Counted from the first letter of the stretch, positions 14,386-22,917 are shown. The stretch is DNA of 41,102 bases from Chryseobacterium gleum (GCA_945897565.1 CAMDFN010000022.1:1-41102); one strand, 5' to 3'. Notes: a model not told the origin generated them from the sequence alone. Numbers and translations: made by a program.

Positions 14386-16883
14386 TGCTTGATAAATTTA
14401 AGGGATCTTATTAATTCTTCATTTTTACACTTTATAAAATATACTCCATTTTGGAATGAGGATACATCTAATTCAATTGAATTTGCATTTGTTTTTTGGT
14501 TCAATAGTATTTTCCCATTGATATCAAAAACCCTAATTTCTTCTATCGAACTGGATGCACTGTATATAGTTATTGAAGAATTTGCTGGATTTGGATAAAG
14601 TTTGAAAGAATCATTCAATCCAGAGCTTATTACTTGTAGATTCTCATCAAATAAAATATTAGATGAGTCACAGGGAAAATCATAATAATCCGTCAACATT
14701 GGATCTTCAATATAGATAGAAAAAAGCATTTTTACCATGGTAAGTTCTGGGTTAACTGGAATCCACTCATCGATATTTAGAACAGAATTTATTTCTAAAT
14801 TGGGTAATTCTTGTTGGTTGTATTGTCCAATAAAATGATAAAAGTACCCTCTTGTTTTAACTGTATAGTTAATTGTATCAATCTCATATAACTCTACAAA
14901 GGGCATATTTTCGAATTTATCAAATGTTGGATACCAACCAATGGCAGGGCCTCCATATATTGAGTCATAATCGTTGTACAATTCAATTGAATTAGATGCA
15001 CTTTCCCTTACCCAGATATCCTTTAAATGTGTACTTCCAGACATGTATTCTGCAAATGAATATTCATTTTCAATTAAAACTCTTTCTACCAAATAAAACT
15101 CATGATTTTGTAACGGCATTGCACTTGATATAGGCCCCCAATCATTGGATACAAATGCGTCCCAATATGCTAATGAAATTGTATCGACACTCAGAATCAA
15201 TGAGTTAATAAGACTATCCGGATGAACTATTTGCAAAGTTGGATTTTCAATCATTTGGAGTGCTTTATAAGCATTTAATCTACCCCAACCTGTTGTGTCA
15301 TCATAACCCGGCCCGTATAAATTCGTAGCTGAATGCTCTAAAATGTATTCAACATCTTCTACAGCTAAGTTTCTATTACTATAACAATCTTTATTATAGT
15401 GACTTAAGAGAAGCGCTGCCACTCCAGAAACGTGAGGGGCTGCTGCAGAGGTGCCATTCATTTTAGTATAAGGATTTGAAATAGTGTTTTGGTTGATTAC
15501 GTGTGTTGTAAAAACAATAGAATCAGAACCAGGTGCTATTAAATCCATATTACCGCCATACATTGACCAATAATAGTTATTTGCTTCGCTTGTGCTTTGA
15601 TTTAGACCTAGTTGCACAGTTTTACCATCGTGACCTGAAGCACCAACGGAAATAATCCAGTTATCCGGAAAAGACTGAGGGTAACAATTGTTGATCAGTG
15701 TTGGGTCCGTTGATGGGCTAAAATGTTGACTATTACCTCTTGAGACAATGTTTATTACACCGTTGCGATATGAAAATAAATATGCTTCACGGCATAAATT
15801 ACAAATAGGTGTTTGAGCAATTAAGGTGTCATTTATATTTTTATTTTGAAATTTACTTTCATTATTTTTTGTCCATGTGCTATCTTCTCTGGGGTTCTGA
15901 GGAATTGGAGAATTGGTTTTGATAATGTAAGAATGATTGCCAATATGCACTCCAAAACCTGGAGTATAATTGAAGTAATTATCTTCATAATACTCATCTG
16001 GGAAATCCCAATATGTCCCAACAGATCTGGCGGCATCAACAACACTTGCACAAATGTATGATGCAAGGTTTTGGTTATAGAAATTGACACGGAGATCTAT
16101 TAATGAACAACCAGAATCCGAGTGCCCATCACCTCCAGCAATACCAGCAATGCCAGTCAAATTATTGCGTTTCGCAGCGATCACGCCTGCGACTAACGTA
16201 CCATGTACTTTGGTATCCTCGCCCCATCCAAGCAGATGGCTATTATTGGGTTCAAAATAAGAGCCTCCGAATATTACCTCTAAATCGGGATGCAACGTAT
16301 CAATTCCGGAATCGTGAACTCCAACTTTGATATATGGTTTACCAGTCTCAATTTCCCATGCATCTTCAACTTGAATCCCTGCCTCAGGATGCAATGAGTT
16401 CCCGTTTAACGATATCTGTTTGTGATAAAGCGTATCATCCGGAGTTGACTGTAAATATGCTTGAAAGTTATAATGACAATATTCAATTAATGGTTGTGCG
16501 TCGTTCAATATTGACATAAATCGATTGATGGATACTGAGTCGGGTAGAGACAAGGAGAAAGCTGCCCAAAAAGGCGGTATCGTTATTTTTTCTCCGAGGC
16601 GCGATATTGAAACTGTATCTTTTGTGGTTAGATTTTTAAAGATTTTTGTCAATGTATAGCTTCCGATTTCGGGAAATATTAACTCTAATTCTTCTAATTG
16701 GGATTTAGCTTTTGAGTTCAATATGTGTTTGAACGGAAAAGAAACCATTTCAGGGTCATCAACCTTATTGAAATCTAGGTAATAGTAATTGAACTTGACG
16801 ATAATATTGTTTCCATTACTTTGAGCAGTACCAGTAAAATTAAAAAAAGTCATGAAAAACAGTAACGATAGAAATAGCCTCAT
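14382..16883 (-). CDS. Secreted S8 subtilisin-like protease with T9SS sorting domain
   Basis: 833 residues from ATG 16883 (signal peptide MRLFLSLLFFMTFFNFTGTAQ). An upstream TTG at 16925 would put 14 poor residues in front. The catalytic triad is complete: D191 in VGVHDSGIDT, H227 in VHGTLVAGV and S479 in NGTSAAAPHVSG. A propeptide-like region fills about 25-170, a beta-rich accessory region about 560-750, and the T9SS domain begins FKLYPNPANSS. Extracellular endopeptidase. First gene of a coupled three-gene operon with the two paralogues; the 68-bp repeats and the GGTAT/ATACC element lie just upstream. Confidence 0.95.
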   Translation of the reverse strand: MRLFLSLLFFMTFFNFTGTAQSNGNNIIVKFNYYYLDFNKVDDPEMVSFPFKHILNSKAKSQLEELELIFPEIGSYTLTKIFKNLTTKDTVSISRLGEKITIPPFWAAFSLSLPDSVSINRFMSILNDAQPLIEYCHYNFQAYLQSTPDDTLYHKQISLNGNSLHPEAGIQVEDAWEIETGKPYIKVGVHDSGIDTLHPDLEVIFGGSYFEPNNSHLLGWGEDTKVHGTLVAGVIAAKRNNLTGIAGIAGGDGHSDSGCSLIDLRVNFYNQNLASYICASVVDAARSVGTYWDFPDEYYEDNYFNYTPGFGVHIGNHSYIIKTNSPIPQNPREDSTWTKNNESKFQNKNINDTLIAQTPICNLCREAYLFSYRNGVINIVSRGNSQHFSPSTDPTLINNCYPQSFPDNWIISVGASGHDGKTVQLGLNQSTSEANNYYWSMYGGNMDLIAPGSDSIVFTTHVINQNTISNPYTKMNGTSAAAPHVSGVAALLLSHYNKDCYSNRNLAVEDVEYILEHSATNLYGPGYDDTTGWGRLNAYKALQMIENPTLQIVHPDSLINSLILSVDTISLAYWDAFVSNDWGPISSAMPLQNHEFYLVERVLIENEYSFAEYMSGSTHLKDIWVRESASNSIELYNDYDSIYGGPAIGWYPTFDKFENMPFVELYEIDTINYTVKTRGYFYHFIGQYNQQELPNLEINSVLNIDEWIPVNPELTMVKMLFSIYIEDPMLTDYYDFPCDSSNILFDENLQVISSGLNDSFKLYPNPANSSITIYSASSSIEEIRVFDINGKILLNQKTNANSIELDVSSFQNGVYFIKCKNEELIRSLKFIKQ

Positions 16884-16938
16884 ATACATTGAATAAAAAA
16901 TCGGTGACAATTTACAGCGGCTCAATTTCTCTCGGAAG

Positions 16939-16973
16939 GGTATTTACACCTTAAAAAAATGGGTATTTATACC
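16939..16973. promoter_or_regulatory. Paired GGTATTTA-C/T-ACC dyads (candidate regulator site)
   Basis: GGTATTTACACC (16939-16950) and GGTATTTATACC (16962-16973), 23 bp apart with an A-run between them, lie 56-90 bases upstream of the subtilase ATG. A weak -7-like TAAATTG is at 16908-16914 on the minus strand. It matches the elements before the two-component and M4 operons. Confidence 0.5.
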
Positions 16974-16986
16974 AATTTTCAATGTT

Positions 16987-17054
16987 TCAATGTTCACCGG
17001 GGTACTTTTTTGAAGAAATGGAAGCAGGTAGAAATCGGAAAATATCGATAAGAA
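16987..17054 (+). repeat. 68-bp direct repeat, copy B
   Basis: Second copy of the 11901-11968 repeat, same orientation, four differences by eye. It lies immediately beyond the subtilase regulatory region and marks the far edge of the subtilase/paralogue block. Confidence 0.85.
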
Positions 17055-17262
17055 AAGACAACTTTCGCTAAATTATTTTATCTTCGTTTTGTCGTTCTTT
17101 TTTGTTGCTTATTTGTTGCTCAAAGAAGCCAAAATCTGATGAGTTGTTGCTCATTTGTTGCTCGCGAAAATTGCGAAAAACCGCTCTAGTAAAGGGATTC
17201 AGGTTTTATCTTTTGTTATCAGTTCATGTATTGGTAAATAAACGCCGATAAACAAAAATAAC
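17055..17262. other. Intergenic DNA upstream of hipBA with TTGTTGCT repeats
   Basis: No gene is evident between the 68-bp repeat and the hipBA promoter. It holds two 20-bp direct repeats, TTGTTGCTTATTTGTTGCTC at 17102-17121 and a copy with one change at 17144-17163, 42 bp apart. Several GATAAA/GTTATC motifs (about 17206-17285) could be antitoxin operators, but they form no clear palindrome. A minus-strand frame here encodes REQQMSNN...FEQQISNKK up to a stop near 17070; it has no start or homology I recognise. Confidence 0.4.
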
Positions 17263-17294
17263 TTGTCATAAAACGGATAAATAACATATATTTG
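17263..17294 (+). promoter_or_regulatory. hipBA promoter
   Basis: TTG 17263-17265 and TATATTTG 17287-17294, with the same 21-bp spacer as the rloAB promoter. The start ATG at 17313 follows by 18 bases, which excludes the TTG at 17292 as start. Confidence 0.65.
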
Positions 17295-17312
17295 TCCTTT
17301 ATAATACAAGTT

Positions 17313-17633
17313 ATGAAAGAAGCACCTGCAATATTACCTAAAAATTTGAAGATTTTAAAAGAGCTGGGTGAACACATTCAATTAGCTCGTTTGCGCCGTA
17401 AATTGAGCGCAGAGCAAATTGCTGAGCGCACAGGACTTGGTAGAAAAACTATTTATAATATAGAACAAGGTAGCCCTACGGTTGCTATTGGGAGCTATTT
17501 GCAAGTACTATTTGTGTTAGGCTTAGAAAAGGATTTAACCCAAGTTGCAGCAGCCGACCCTTTGGGAAGAAAATTGCAAGATGCTGGAATTGTAAGCAAT
17601 AAACGCGCACCAAAACAAACGAAAAAGTCATGA
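17313..17633 (+). CDS. hipB: HipB-like XRE antitoxin
   Basis: 106 residues from ATG 17313. XRE-type helix-turn-helix (about 16-70: LGEHIQLARLRRKLSAEQIAERTG...TIYNIEQGSPTVAIGSYLQVLFVLGLE). The basic tail NKRAPKQTKK may contact DNA or the toxin. Its last bases overlap the hipA start (ATGA), the usual antitoxin-toxin coupling. It should neutralise the HipA kinase and autorepress the operon. Confidence 0.88.
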   Translation: MKEAPAILPKNLKILKELGEHIQLARLRRKLSAEQIAERTGLGRKTIYNIEQGSPTVAIGSYLQVLFVLGLEKDLTQVAAADPLGRKLQDAGIVSNKRAPKQTKKS

Positions 17634-18910
17634 AGCAAAACCAGATTAAAATATGGGTTTATGCAGATTGGGAGTTCTTAGAAGAAGTTCAATTAATGGG
17701 ATTTTTGACTTCCCAACGTGTGCGTGGAAAGGAGATATTTTCATTTGAGTACGCTGAGACTTGGGTGACTGCGCAAAACCCAATATTACTCTTGGATCCA
17801 CATTTGGGATTTTACAAGGGAAAACAATATTTGCCTGAAGAGAAAAACAACTTTGGGCTTTTCCTTGATTCATCACCCGATCGTTGGGGTAGGCTCTTGA
17901 TGCGAAGAAGAGAAGCATGGCAAGCAAAGCAAGAAGGCCGAGAGGAAAGAACGCTTTTTGAAAGTGATTTTTTATTGGGTGTTTTTGACGGGCATCGAAT
18001 GGGTGGAGTGAGATTTAAATTGAGTGAAGATGGGGCTTTCATGAATGATCAGAGGAAAATGGCAACGCCACCATGGACTTCACTTCGAGAACTAGAGCAT
18101 GCAAGTTTGCAGCTAGAACGTGATGATGCTATAAACGACCCTGAATATGCACAATGGTTAAGTGTATTGATTGATCCAGGTTCTTCATTAGGAGGCGCCA
18201 GACCCAAAGCCAGCGTGATCGATGATAAAGGACATTTATGGATTGCAAAATTTCCAAGTTCCAGAGATGACAAAAATGCGGGTGCTTGGGAAATGGTATT
18301 GCATGAATTAGCCAAAGCCTGTGGTATTCATGTTTCAGAAGCGCGCTTGCAAAAATTTTCAGGTCAGCATCATACCTATTTATCGAAACGCTTCGATCGA
18401 ACAAATGATCAACGGCGTATTCATTTTGCATCGGCAATGACTTTGTTGGGACTACAAGATGGCACTGATCATGTAGAAGGAATTGGGTATCTTGATTTGG
18501 TTGGTTTCATCATGCAAAATTGCCCTGAAGCAAAAGAAGATTTGGAACAATTATGGCGAAGAATTGCATTTAATATATTGGTCTCGAATACAGACGACCA
18601 TTTGCGAAATCATGGATTTATACTCACAGATAATGGATGGCGTTTATCACCAGCTTATGATATGAATCCTAACGAAATGGGGATTGGTTTAACTTTGAAT
18701 ATTTCTGAAAACAGTAACGACTTAGATACCTCGTTAGCATTAGAAACAGCTCAGTTGTATCAATTGAAAAGTGAAAAAGCTGAAAGCATTTTAATGGAAA
18801 TGCAGCAAGAAATTTCAAAATGGCGCACAATTGCTAAGAAACATGGCATCAGTAATAGTGAAATAGAACAAACAAAGCGCGCTTTTCGGTTGGTTGAAAT
18901 CGGGAAGTAA
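17630..18910 (+). CDS. hipA: HipA-family Ser/Thr kinase toxin
   Basis: 426 residues, full-length HipA with the N-terminal domain (about 1-130, including FGLFLDSSPDRWGRLLM) fused to the kinase domain. Gly-rich loop SSLGGARPK (185-193), ATP-contacting K207 (LWIAKFPS), catalytic D322 in SNTDDHLRNHGF and metal-binding D344 in LSPAYDMNP. Members of this family phosphorylate aminoacyl-tRNA synthetases (GltX in E. coli HipA) and cause growth arrest; the target here is not known. It overlaps hipB by four bases. All catalytic residues are intact, so it should be active. Confidence 0.92.
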   Translation: MKQNQIKIWVYADWEFLEEVQLMGFLTSQRVRGKEIFSFEYAETWVTAQNPILLLDPHLGFYKGKQYLPEEKNNFGLFLDSSPDRWGRLLMRRREAWQAKQEGREERTLFESDFLLGVFDGHRMGGVRFKLSEDGAFMNDQRKMATPPWTSLRELEHASLQLERDDAINDPEYAQWLSVLIDPGSSLGGARPKASVIDDKGHLWIAKFPSSRDDKNAGAWEMVLHELAKACGIHVSEARLQKFSGQHHTYLSKRFDRTNDQRRIHFASAMTLLGLQDGTDHVEGIGYLDLVGFIMQNCPEAKEDLEQLWRRIAFNILVSNTDDHLRNHGFILTDNGWRLSPAYDMNPNEMGIGLTLNISENSNDLDTSLALETAQLYQLKSEKAESILMEMQQEISKWRTIAKKHGISNSEIEQTKRAFRLVEIGK

Positions 18911-18945
18911 ACGCCTGGCTTGATTACCCCTTTTTGTTAAAACTT

Positions 18946-19878
18946 TCAATCAGTAAAGATGAGCTGAATAGTGACTGAATAGTTTTCTTGTGTGAGCTGA
19001 GCGTAATACAGTCCGTTAGTTAGATTGTCTCGTGTGAGAATAATTGTCTGGTCATTGATATTTGTTATTTCTTTTACTTTTTGTCCAAAGCAATTATACA
19101 ACGAAAGCGTAGCATTTTGCAATTTATTTTCAAATTGAATAGTTGCCTGATATGAGAGCGGGTTAGGTGAGACTTTAAAGCTTACTTGTGATTTTTCTTC
19201 AACTCCCGAAACAAGCGTGCATCCTGAATTTGGGGAATATGTTGGATACAAGGTATGATTGTTCTGAGAAAAACAATCGAGATAACCACCCTGTTCAAAA
19301 AAATCAAAGCGTTCCAATAAGCCGAACGTATTTCCAATACCTTCAATCATTGAAGAAGCATATGAGGAGAGGCATTCATTATTTGGAATATTAAAGTTCC
19401 ACCGCTTACGGTAGTTGGTGCCAATCAATACTGAGTCAATTGACCCCACCTGCAGATAAGAACACCAATTATTCCAGCTGAAAGGGATTGGGTCTCCTAC
19501 CGCTAAGTTAAAATCATAAAGCAACGTATCGGTATTGTAACTTTCTGGTAAAAAATAAACCTTGTGGGCAATAGTATCTTCCCTGAGTGCTCCGGCATAG
19601 TAAACACTTAGGAGACTAGGGCAACACCAGTCACAGTCGTTCATCATTAGGTTATAAGGATAGTAGCTTAATTGCTTAAAAATTTTTTTGTAGGTAACAG
19701 AATTCACAACGGTATCACTGTTCAATGTGTAGCTGTATTTAGAACACTGAGCCTGATACCCATAATAAGTTACATTCCAAATCGCATTGCTATCTGGAAA
19801 TGAATGGTAAATATTTGTTTGGCTGTAGCTAATTGTCAGCGCCAGCATTGTAATGGTAAGAAGCAGAAGTTTTTTCAT
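18946..19878 (-). CDS. Secreted T9SS cargo protein of unknown function
   Basis: 310 residues: signal peptide (MKKLLLLTITMLALTISYSQ), a Cys-rich central region (CDWCCPS, NNECLSS, YLDCFSQ) of a type common in Bacteroidota secreted proteins, and a T9SS sorting domain (VSPNPLSYQATIQFENKL... TIQLIFTD). No enzymatic motif seen. Convergent with hipA. The central domain is not recognised beyond phrases such as LLYDFNLAVGDPIPF that recur in this kind of cargo protein. Confidence 0.8.
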   Translation of the reverse strand: MKKLLLLTITMLALTISYSQTNIYHSFPDSNAIWNVTYYGYQAQCSKYSYTLNSDTVVNSVTYKKIFKQLSYYPYNLMMNDCDWCCPSLLSVYYAGALREDTIAHKVYFLPESYNTDTLLYDFNLAVGDPIPFSWNNWCSYLQVGSIDSVLIGTNYRKRWNFNIPNNECLSSYASSMIEGIGNTFGLLERFDFFEQGGYLDCFSQNNHTLYPTYSPNSGCTLVSGVEEKSQVSFKVSPNPLSYQATIQFENKLQNATLSLYNCFGQKVKEITNINDQTIILTRDNLTNGLYYAQLTQENYSVTIQLIFTD

Positions 19879-19905
19879 AAATGTTTGTCTTGAAATAGTA
19901 AAAAA

Positions 19906-20766
19906 TCAATCAATTTTAACCAATTTCTTACTTTGAACTTGGCCAGATTGCGTTTGCAACTCGTAGTAATAAGTACCCGATTTAAGATCACTGGTTTGGA
20001 TAATAAGTTCTGAAAACGCAGCATCTACCGTGTAAGTCTCGATGAGTTGTCCTTGTTGATTGTAAAGGTGAAGTGAGGCGCTTGTTTCGCCCTGTGGAAG
20101 CTGATAAGGGATGGTTACAAATTGCTGAGTTGGGTTTGGGAAGGCGTTTGAAAGCAGATTTAAAGTGGGGTCAAGTTCTTGTAATTGAGTAGTCAAAGTA
20201 CCGCCAAGACTGTAAATCAAAGCATCGCCATTTTGCTTACTTAAAATGAGTTTAGTTCCTTGTGGTGTATTGTAAATTGGAACTTGTTGTTGCGGCACAT
20301 TTACGCTAACTAATGGCGCGGCATCCATGATGGTCATCTCTACCTCATTGAGTTCATTGATGATTTGGGTAACATATTGATTTCCTAGCCCCATCCCCAT
20401 AGAGGCGTAATCAACAAACATAAATTCTATTTGATCATCGAGGTCAAATAAATGCTGAGAAATATATAATATGGCTGTAGTGTTGGTTGTATTTGCATTT
20501 TGATCGGCCGCAGAAGAAAACGAAAATGACTTGAAAACAGAATGGTTTAAATTGTAAAAAGTTAAGGTAGCGTTACTCAAATTGACTTTTACATATTTGT
20601 AGCCATCCACTTCTAAATTCACCATGAAAGTCCGAACCTGGCCAACATTTGGATACGCAGAAGCACCGCCGGTATAGGTATGCTCTAAAGTTAGTTGAGC
20701 ACAAAACTGTTGATGAATAGTAAGGCTGAAAAAAATAGCAAACGCTATGAATCTTTGTAATGACAT
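19906..20766 (-). CDS. Secreted T9SS cargo protein of unknown function
   Basis: 286 residues from ATG 20766 (signal peptide MSLQRFIAFAIFFSLTIHQQFCAQ); a start 36 bases upstream would bury that peptide. The mature part is a beta-rich domain (YPNVGQVRTFMVNLEVDGYKYVKV...). The C-terminus is a T9SS domain (NAFPNPTQQFVTIPYQLPQG ... VQSKKLVKID). It lies 27 bases upstream of the other cargo gene in the same direction, so they may be co-transcribed. Function not recognised. Confidence 0.78.
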   Translation of the reverse strand: MSLQRFIAFAIFFSLTIHQQFCAQLTLEHTYTGGASAYPNVGQVRTFMVNLEVDGYKYVKVNLSNATLTFYNLNHSVFKSFSFSSAADQNANTTNTTAILYISQHLFDLDDQIEFMFVDYASMGMGLGNQYVTQIINELNEVEMTIMDAAPLVSVNVPQQQVPIYNTPQGTKLILSKQNGDALIYSLGGTLTTQLQELDPTLNLLSNAFPNPTQQFVTIPYQLPQGETSASLHLYNQQGQLIETYTVDAAFSELIIQTSDLKSGTYYYELQTQSGQVQSKKLVKID

Positions 20767-20891
20767 GACAACTGAATTTATCCAAAAATAATTAAATATC
20801 AATCATTTAAGTAAATTTCAAGTCGTTTTTATATTTCTCACAAATAACTTCGAATCCAATGAACTAGGTTCTGAAATAACCCTCCCGATGC

Positions 20892-21234
20892 TTACAACTG
20901 GCTCAAAATGATCCTCGCCAACCTTTCATTTTGATACTTTCCAGAAATCGCAGCGAAGTAAGGATTATTGAGAATTGCAGCTTTGGTGCCGTTAGCTGCG
21001 CCAGAGATGTGCGGGCTGGCTAAAATAGAGGTAGGGCTGATTGTTGTTGGTCTTGAGTAAAAATAAACGATAAATAGTACTTTCTGAAATGCTAGCTAAC
21101 CCAGCTTGATCAATGAGCTCGCTTACTTTTCTGCAATCGCTTTTTGTTCTGATTGGAAACCCAATTTGAATACAGAGTTGCTTGAACAACTCGTTTTTTT
21201 GATAGCCTGAAATGACAAAATTTGGTTTGGGCAT
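20892..21234 (-). pseudogene. Remnant gene with probable frameshift
   Basis: An 80-residue reading frame from ATG 21234 to 20992 starts with a compact helical region (NELFKQLCIQIGFPIRTKSD ... SISESTIYRLFL) resembling the N-terminus of longer Bacteroidota proteins I remember but cannot name. It ends abruptly after NNNQPYLYFS. A second, protein-like frame overlaps and continues (SPHISGAANGTKAAILNNPY ... ERLARIILSQL) to TAA 20892-20894. The two probably belong to one decayed gene joined by a frameshift or deletion. Function unknown. Confidence 0.4.
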
Positions 21235-21351
21235 CTTCAAAATTAGCAACAATTAGAAGTCCTTTCCTTTTTGAAATAATACTTGAACTAACTTGAACAA
21301 CTTCTTCACCCGCCGATTTCTCCCTTGTAACCTCAGCAAAATATGGTTAGG

Positions 21352-22359
21352 TCACTTCACCAAAAAATTTCTTTTTGCTTGATACATCATCAGATAACCG
21401 CGCTTGTTGGCGGTGTTGAGAAATGAGTTGGAGATGAGTTTTTGCAATAGTGGTGGTGTTTGAAGAAAAGGGGCGATTAACTTTTCTATGCGGTCTTCGC
21501 GAACCCCAATGCGCTTGCCGAATTCGATGAAATCGAGCAGGTGCGGATGGTTGCGAATTTTATATTGTTCGCTTTTAAAATCGTCTTTGAAGAGCCCTTT
21601 GTCTAAGGCAAAGTCTGAGTCGTCTACGTGCAGTTTGGTGTTTAATAAATCATAGGCTGGGCTCAAAAGGTAGTCTCCTTGAGTTGTTTCTAGTAAGGAA
21701 AAGTTTTTGAGGTGTGCATCACCATTTGAAAAAAGAAAATTGAACAATACAATTGTGAAGTATTTCTCGATTTCTACCCGCCATGCAGGCACATATTTTT
21801 GTATCAATAGGCCTACTTCTTCGTAACTATAATCATACTTAAAGTTTGGCCCTGCATTTTCTGTAGTTTTTCCGGCTATTGAGGCAAAGTCTTCAATGCC
21901 CCACTTGGCGCCTGTTTCATTCACATCAAAACGTTTGGTGAGGTAAGCGGGGCTACCATTCTTGAAAAAAACAAGCACATTTTCTGCAGTCTGAATGCCA
22001 TATACCTGCCGCGCTATTTGCATGGTTAAATGTTCATTGGCGGGCACCTGATCAATTTTTTTTAAGTCTCTTGGAATGGGTTTAAGAATGTATTGACCCT
22101 GTTCATTTTCTCTGGTCAGACGCAATTTGTTCTTGTCTAAAATGAGGCTCAATTTTTCTTGAACTCCAGATATTGAAATCCGTTTGCGGTTGTCTAGAAA
22201 GAGCGCTTGAACATCCTCACTGAGCTGAGGTTGTTCATAGGGCAATAGGTGGTCCACTTTTTTACCTGCAAACATGCGGCGTAGGCAGGTTGGACTAAAA
22301 GTATTGTAACCATCGGCAAGGGTTCCTGGACAACATTGAATTGGCTGAAATGTATGCAT
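21352..22359 (-). CDS. hipT: HipT-like kinase toxin of a HipBST module
   Basis: 335 residues, a HipA-like kinase lacking the N-terminal HipA domain, as in HipT of enteropathogenic E. coli. The Gly-rich loop carries S62-I63-S64-GVQEK, the two-serine motif whose autophosphorylation controls HipT (family knowledge). K93 (YILKPI), catalytic D214 in SNGDAHLKNFS and D237 in LSPAYDLLN are intact. In E. coli, HipT phosphorylates tryptophanyl-tRNA synthetase; the target here is unknown. It lies two bases behind the HipS-like gene. Third gene of the operon. Confidence 0.88.
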   Translation of the reverse strand: MHTFQPIQCCPGTLADGYNTFSPTCLRRMFAGKKVDHLLPYEQPQLSEDVQALFLDNRKRISISGVQEKLSLILDKNKLRLTRENEQGQYILKPIPRDLKKIDQVPANEHLTMQIARQVYGIQTAENVLVFFKNGSPAYLTKRFDVNETGAKWGIEDFASIAGKTTENAGPNFKYDYSYEEVGLLIQKYVPAWRVEIEKYFTIVLFNFLFSNGDAHLKNFSLLETTQGDYLLSPAYDLLNTKLHVDDSDFALDKGLFKDDFKSEQYKIRNHPHLLDFIEFGKRIGVREDRIEKLIAPFLQTPPLLQKLISNSFLNTANKRGYLMMYQAKRNFLVK

Positions 22360-22361
22360 AG

Positions 22362-22682
22362 CTATATTGGTTTGACGGTAATTGCACCTATTGTATCGGT
22401 TTGTGCGGTGGCTGCAAGGAGCCCGAAGTGATCGTTTTCGTCAATTCTTAAGTATAGACTTTGCAGTTTGCGGTTTACACCTTCGCTGAGCATATTAAAA
22501 AAGAAAGGAAATAATAAGTTGCTCTTGAATTTTTCTTCTGTTTTAGGTAGGGTGAGGCTGATTGCTGGGCACTTTTCATTCATGAGGTAGCTGAGGTCAT
22601 AAAGAAAATAGTATTGGTTTGTATTTTCCTCTATGAGCTGACCGGCCAAAACGCCGTTGCGATAAATTTCAAGTGTGCGCAT
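22362..22682 (-). CDS. hipS: HipS-like protein (HipA N-terminal domain as a separate gene)
   Basis: 106 residues matching the HipA N-terminal (couple_hipA) domain: a beta-strand start (LEIYRNGVLAGQLIEEN), then ISLTLPKTEEKF...LFPFFFNMLSEGVNRKL. In HipBST systems this small protein is the actual antitoxin, while HipB augments it. It lies between HipB and HipT with gaps of three and two bases, in the order B-S-T expected of that system. Confidence 0.85.
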   Translation of the reverse strand: MRTLEIYRNGVLAGQLIEENTNQYYFLYDLSYLMNEKCPAISLTLPKTEEKFKSNLLFPFFFNMLSEGVNRKLQSLYLRIDENDHFGLLAATAQTDTIGAITVKPI

Positions 22683-22685
22683 GGA

Positions 22686-22898
22686 TTAAAAATGATTTTG
22701 TTTGACTTGAAACGTTAACTCCATCCCTAATATTTCACCAATTTTATTCAAAACCTCCAATGACGGGTTTGCTTGCCCTTTTTCTATTTTGTATAGCGTA
22801 TTTATACTGATTTGGGCTAATTCAGAAAGATGCGGCTGGGTAATACCTAGCTCTTTACGTCTTTTTTTAATTGTTAAACCAAGCTCTTTAACTAACAT
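22686..22898 (-). CDS. hipB: HipB-like XRE repressor of the HipBST module
   Basis: 70 residues from ATG 22898 (MLVKELGLTIKKRRKELGIT). XRE helix-turn-helix (about 5-60: GLTIKKRRKELGITQPHLSE...NTLYKIEKGQANPSLEVLNK). An upstream ATG at 22934 is in frame but overlaps the -7 box, so the later start is preferred. It should bind the palindromes at 22893-23030 and repress hipBST; one site covers its own start codon. Confidence 0.87.
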   Translation of the reverse strand: MLVKELGLTIKKRRKELGITQPHLSELAQISINTLYKIEKGQANPSLEVLNKIGEILGMELTFQVKQNHF

Positions 22899-22908
22899 TA
22901 TATTGTGA
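22893..22908. promoter_or_regulatory. HipB operator candidate O1 (over the start codon)
   Basis: TAACATTATATTGTGA, 14 of 16 bases identical to the perfect palindrome TCACATTATAATGTGA at 23015. It includes the hipB start codon. Confidence 0.5.
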
Positions 22909-22917
22909 TTTAGAATG

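Noticed and set aside
17292..17312. TTG 17292 as the hipB start
   Set aside because: It lies inside the -7 box; ATG 17313 follows at a normal distance.
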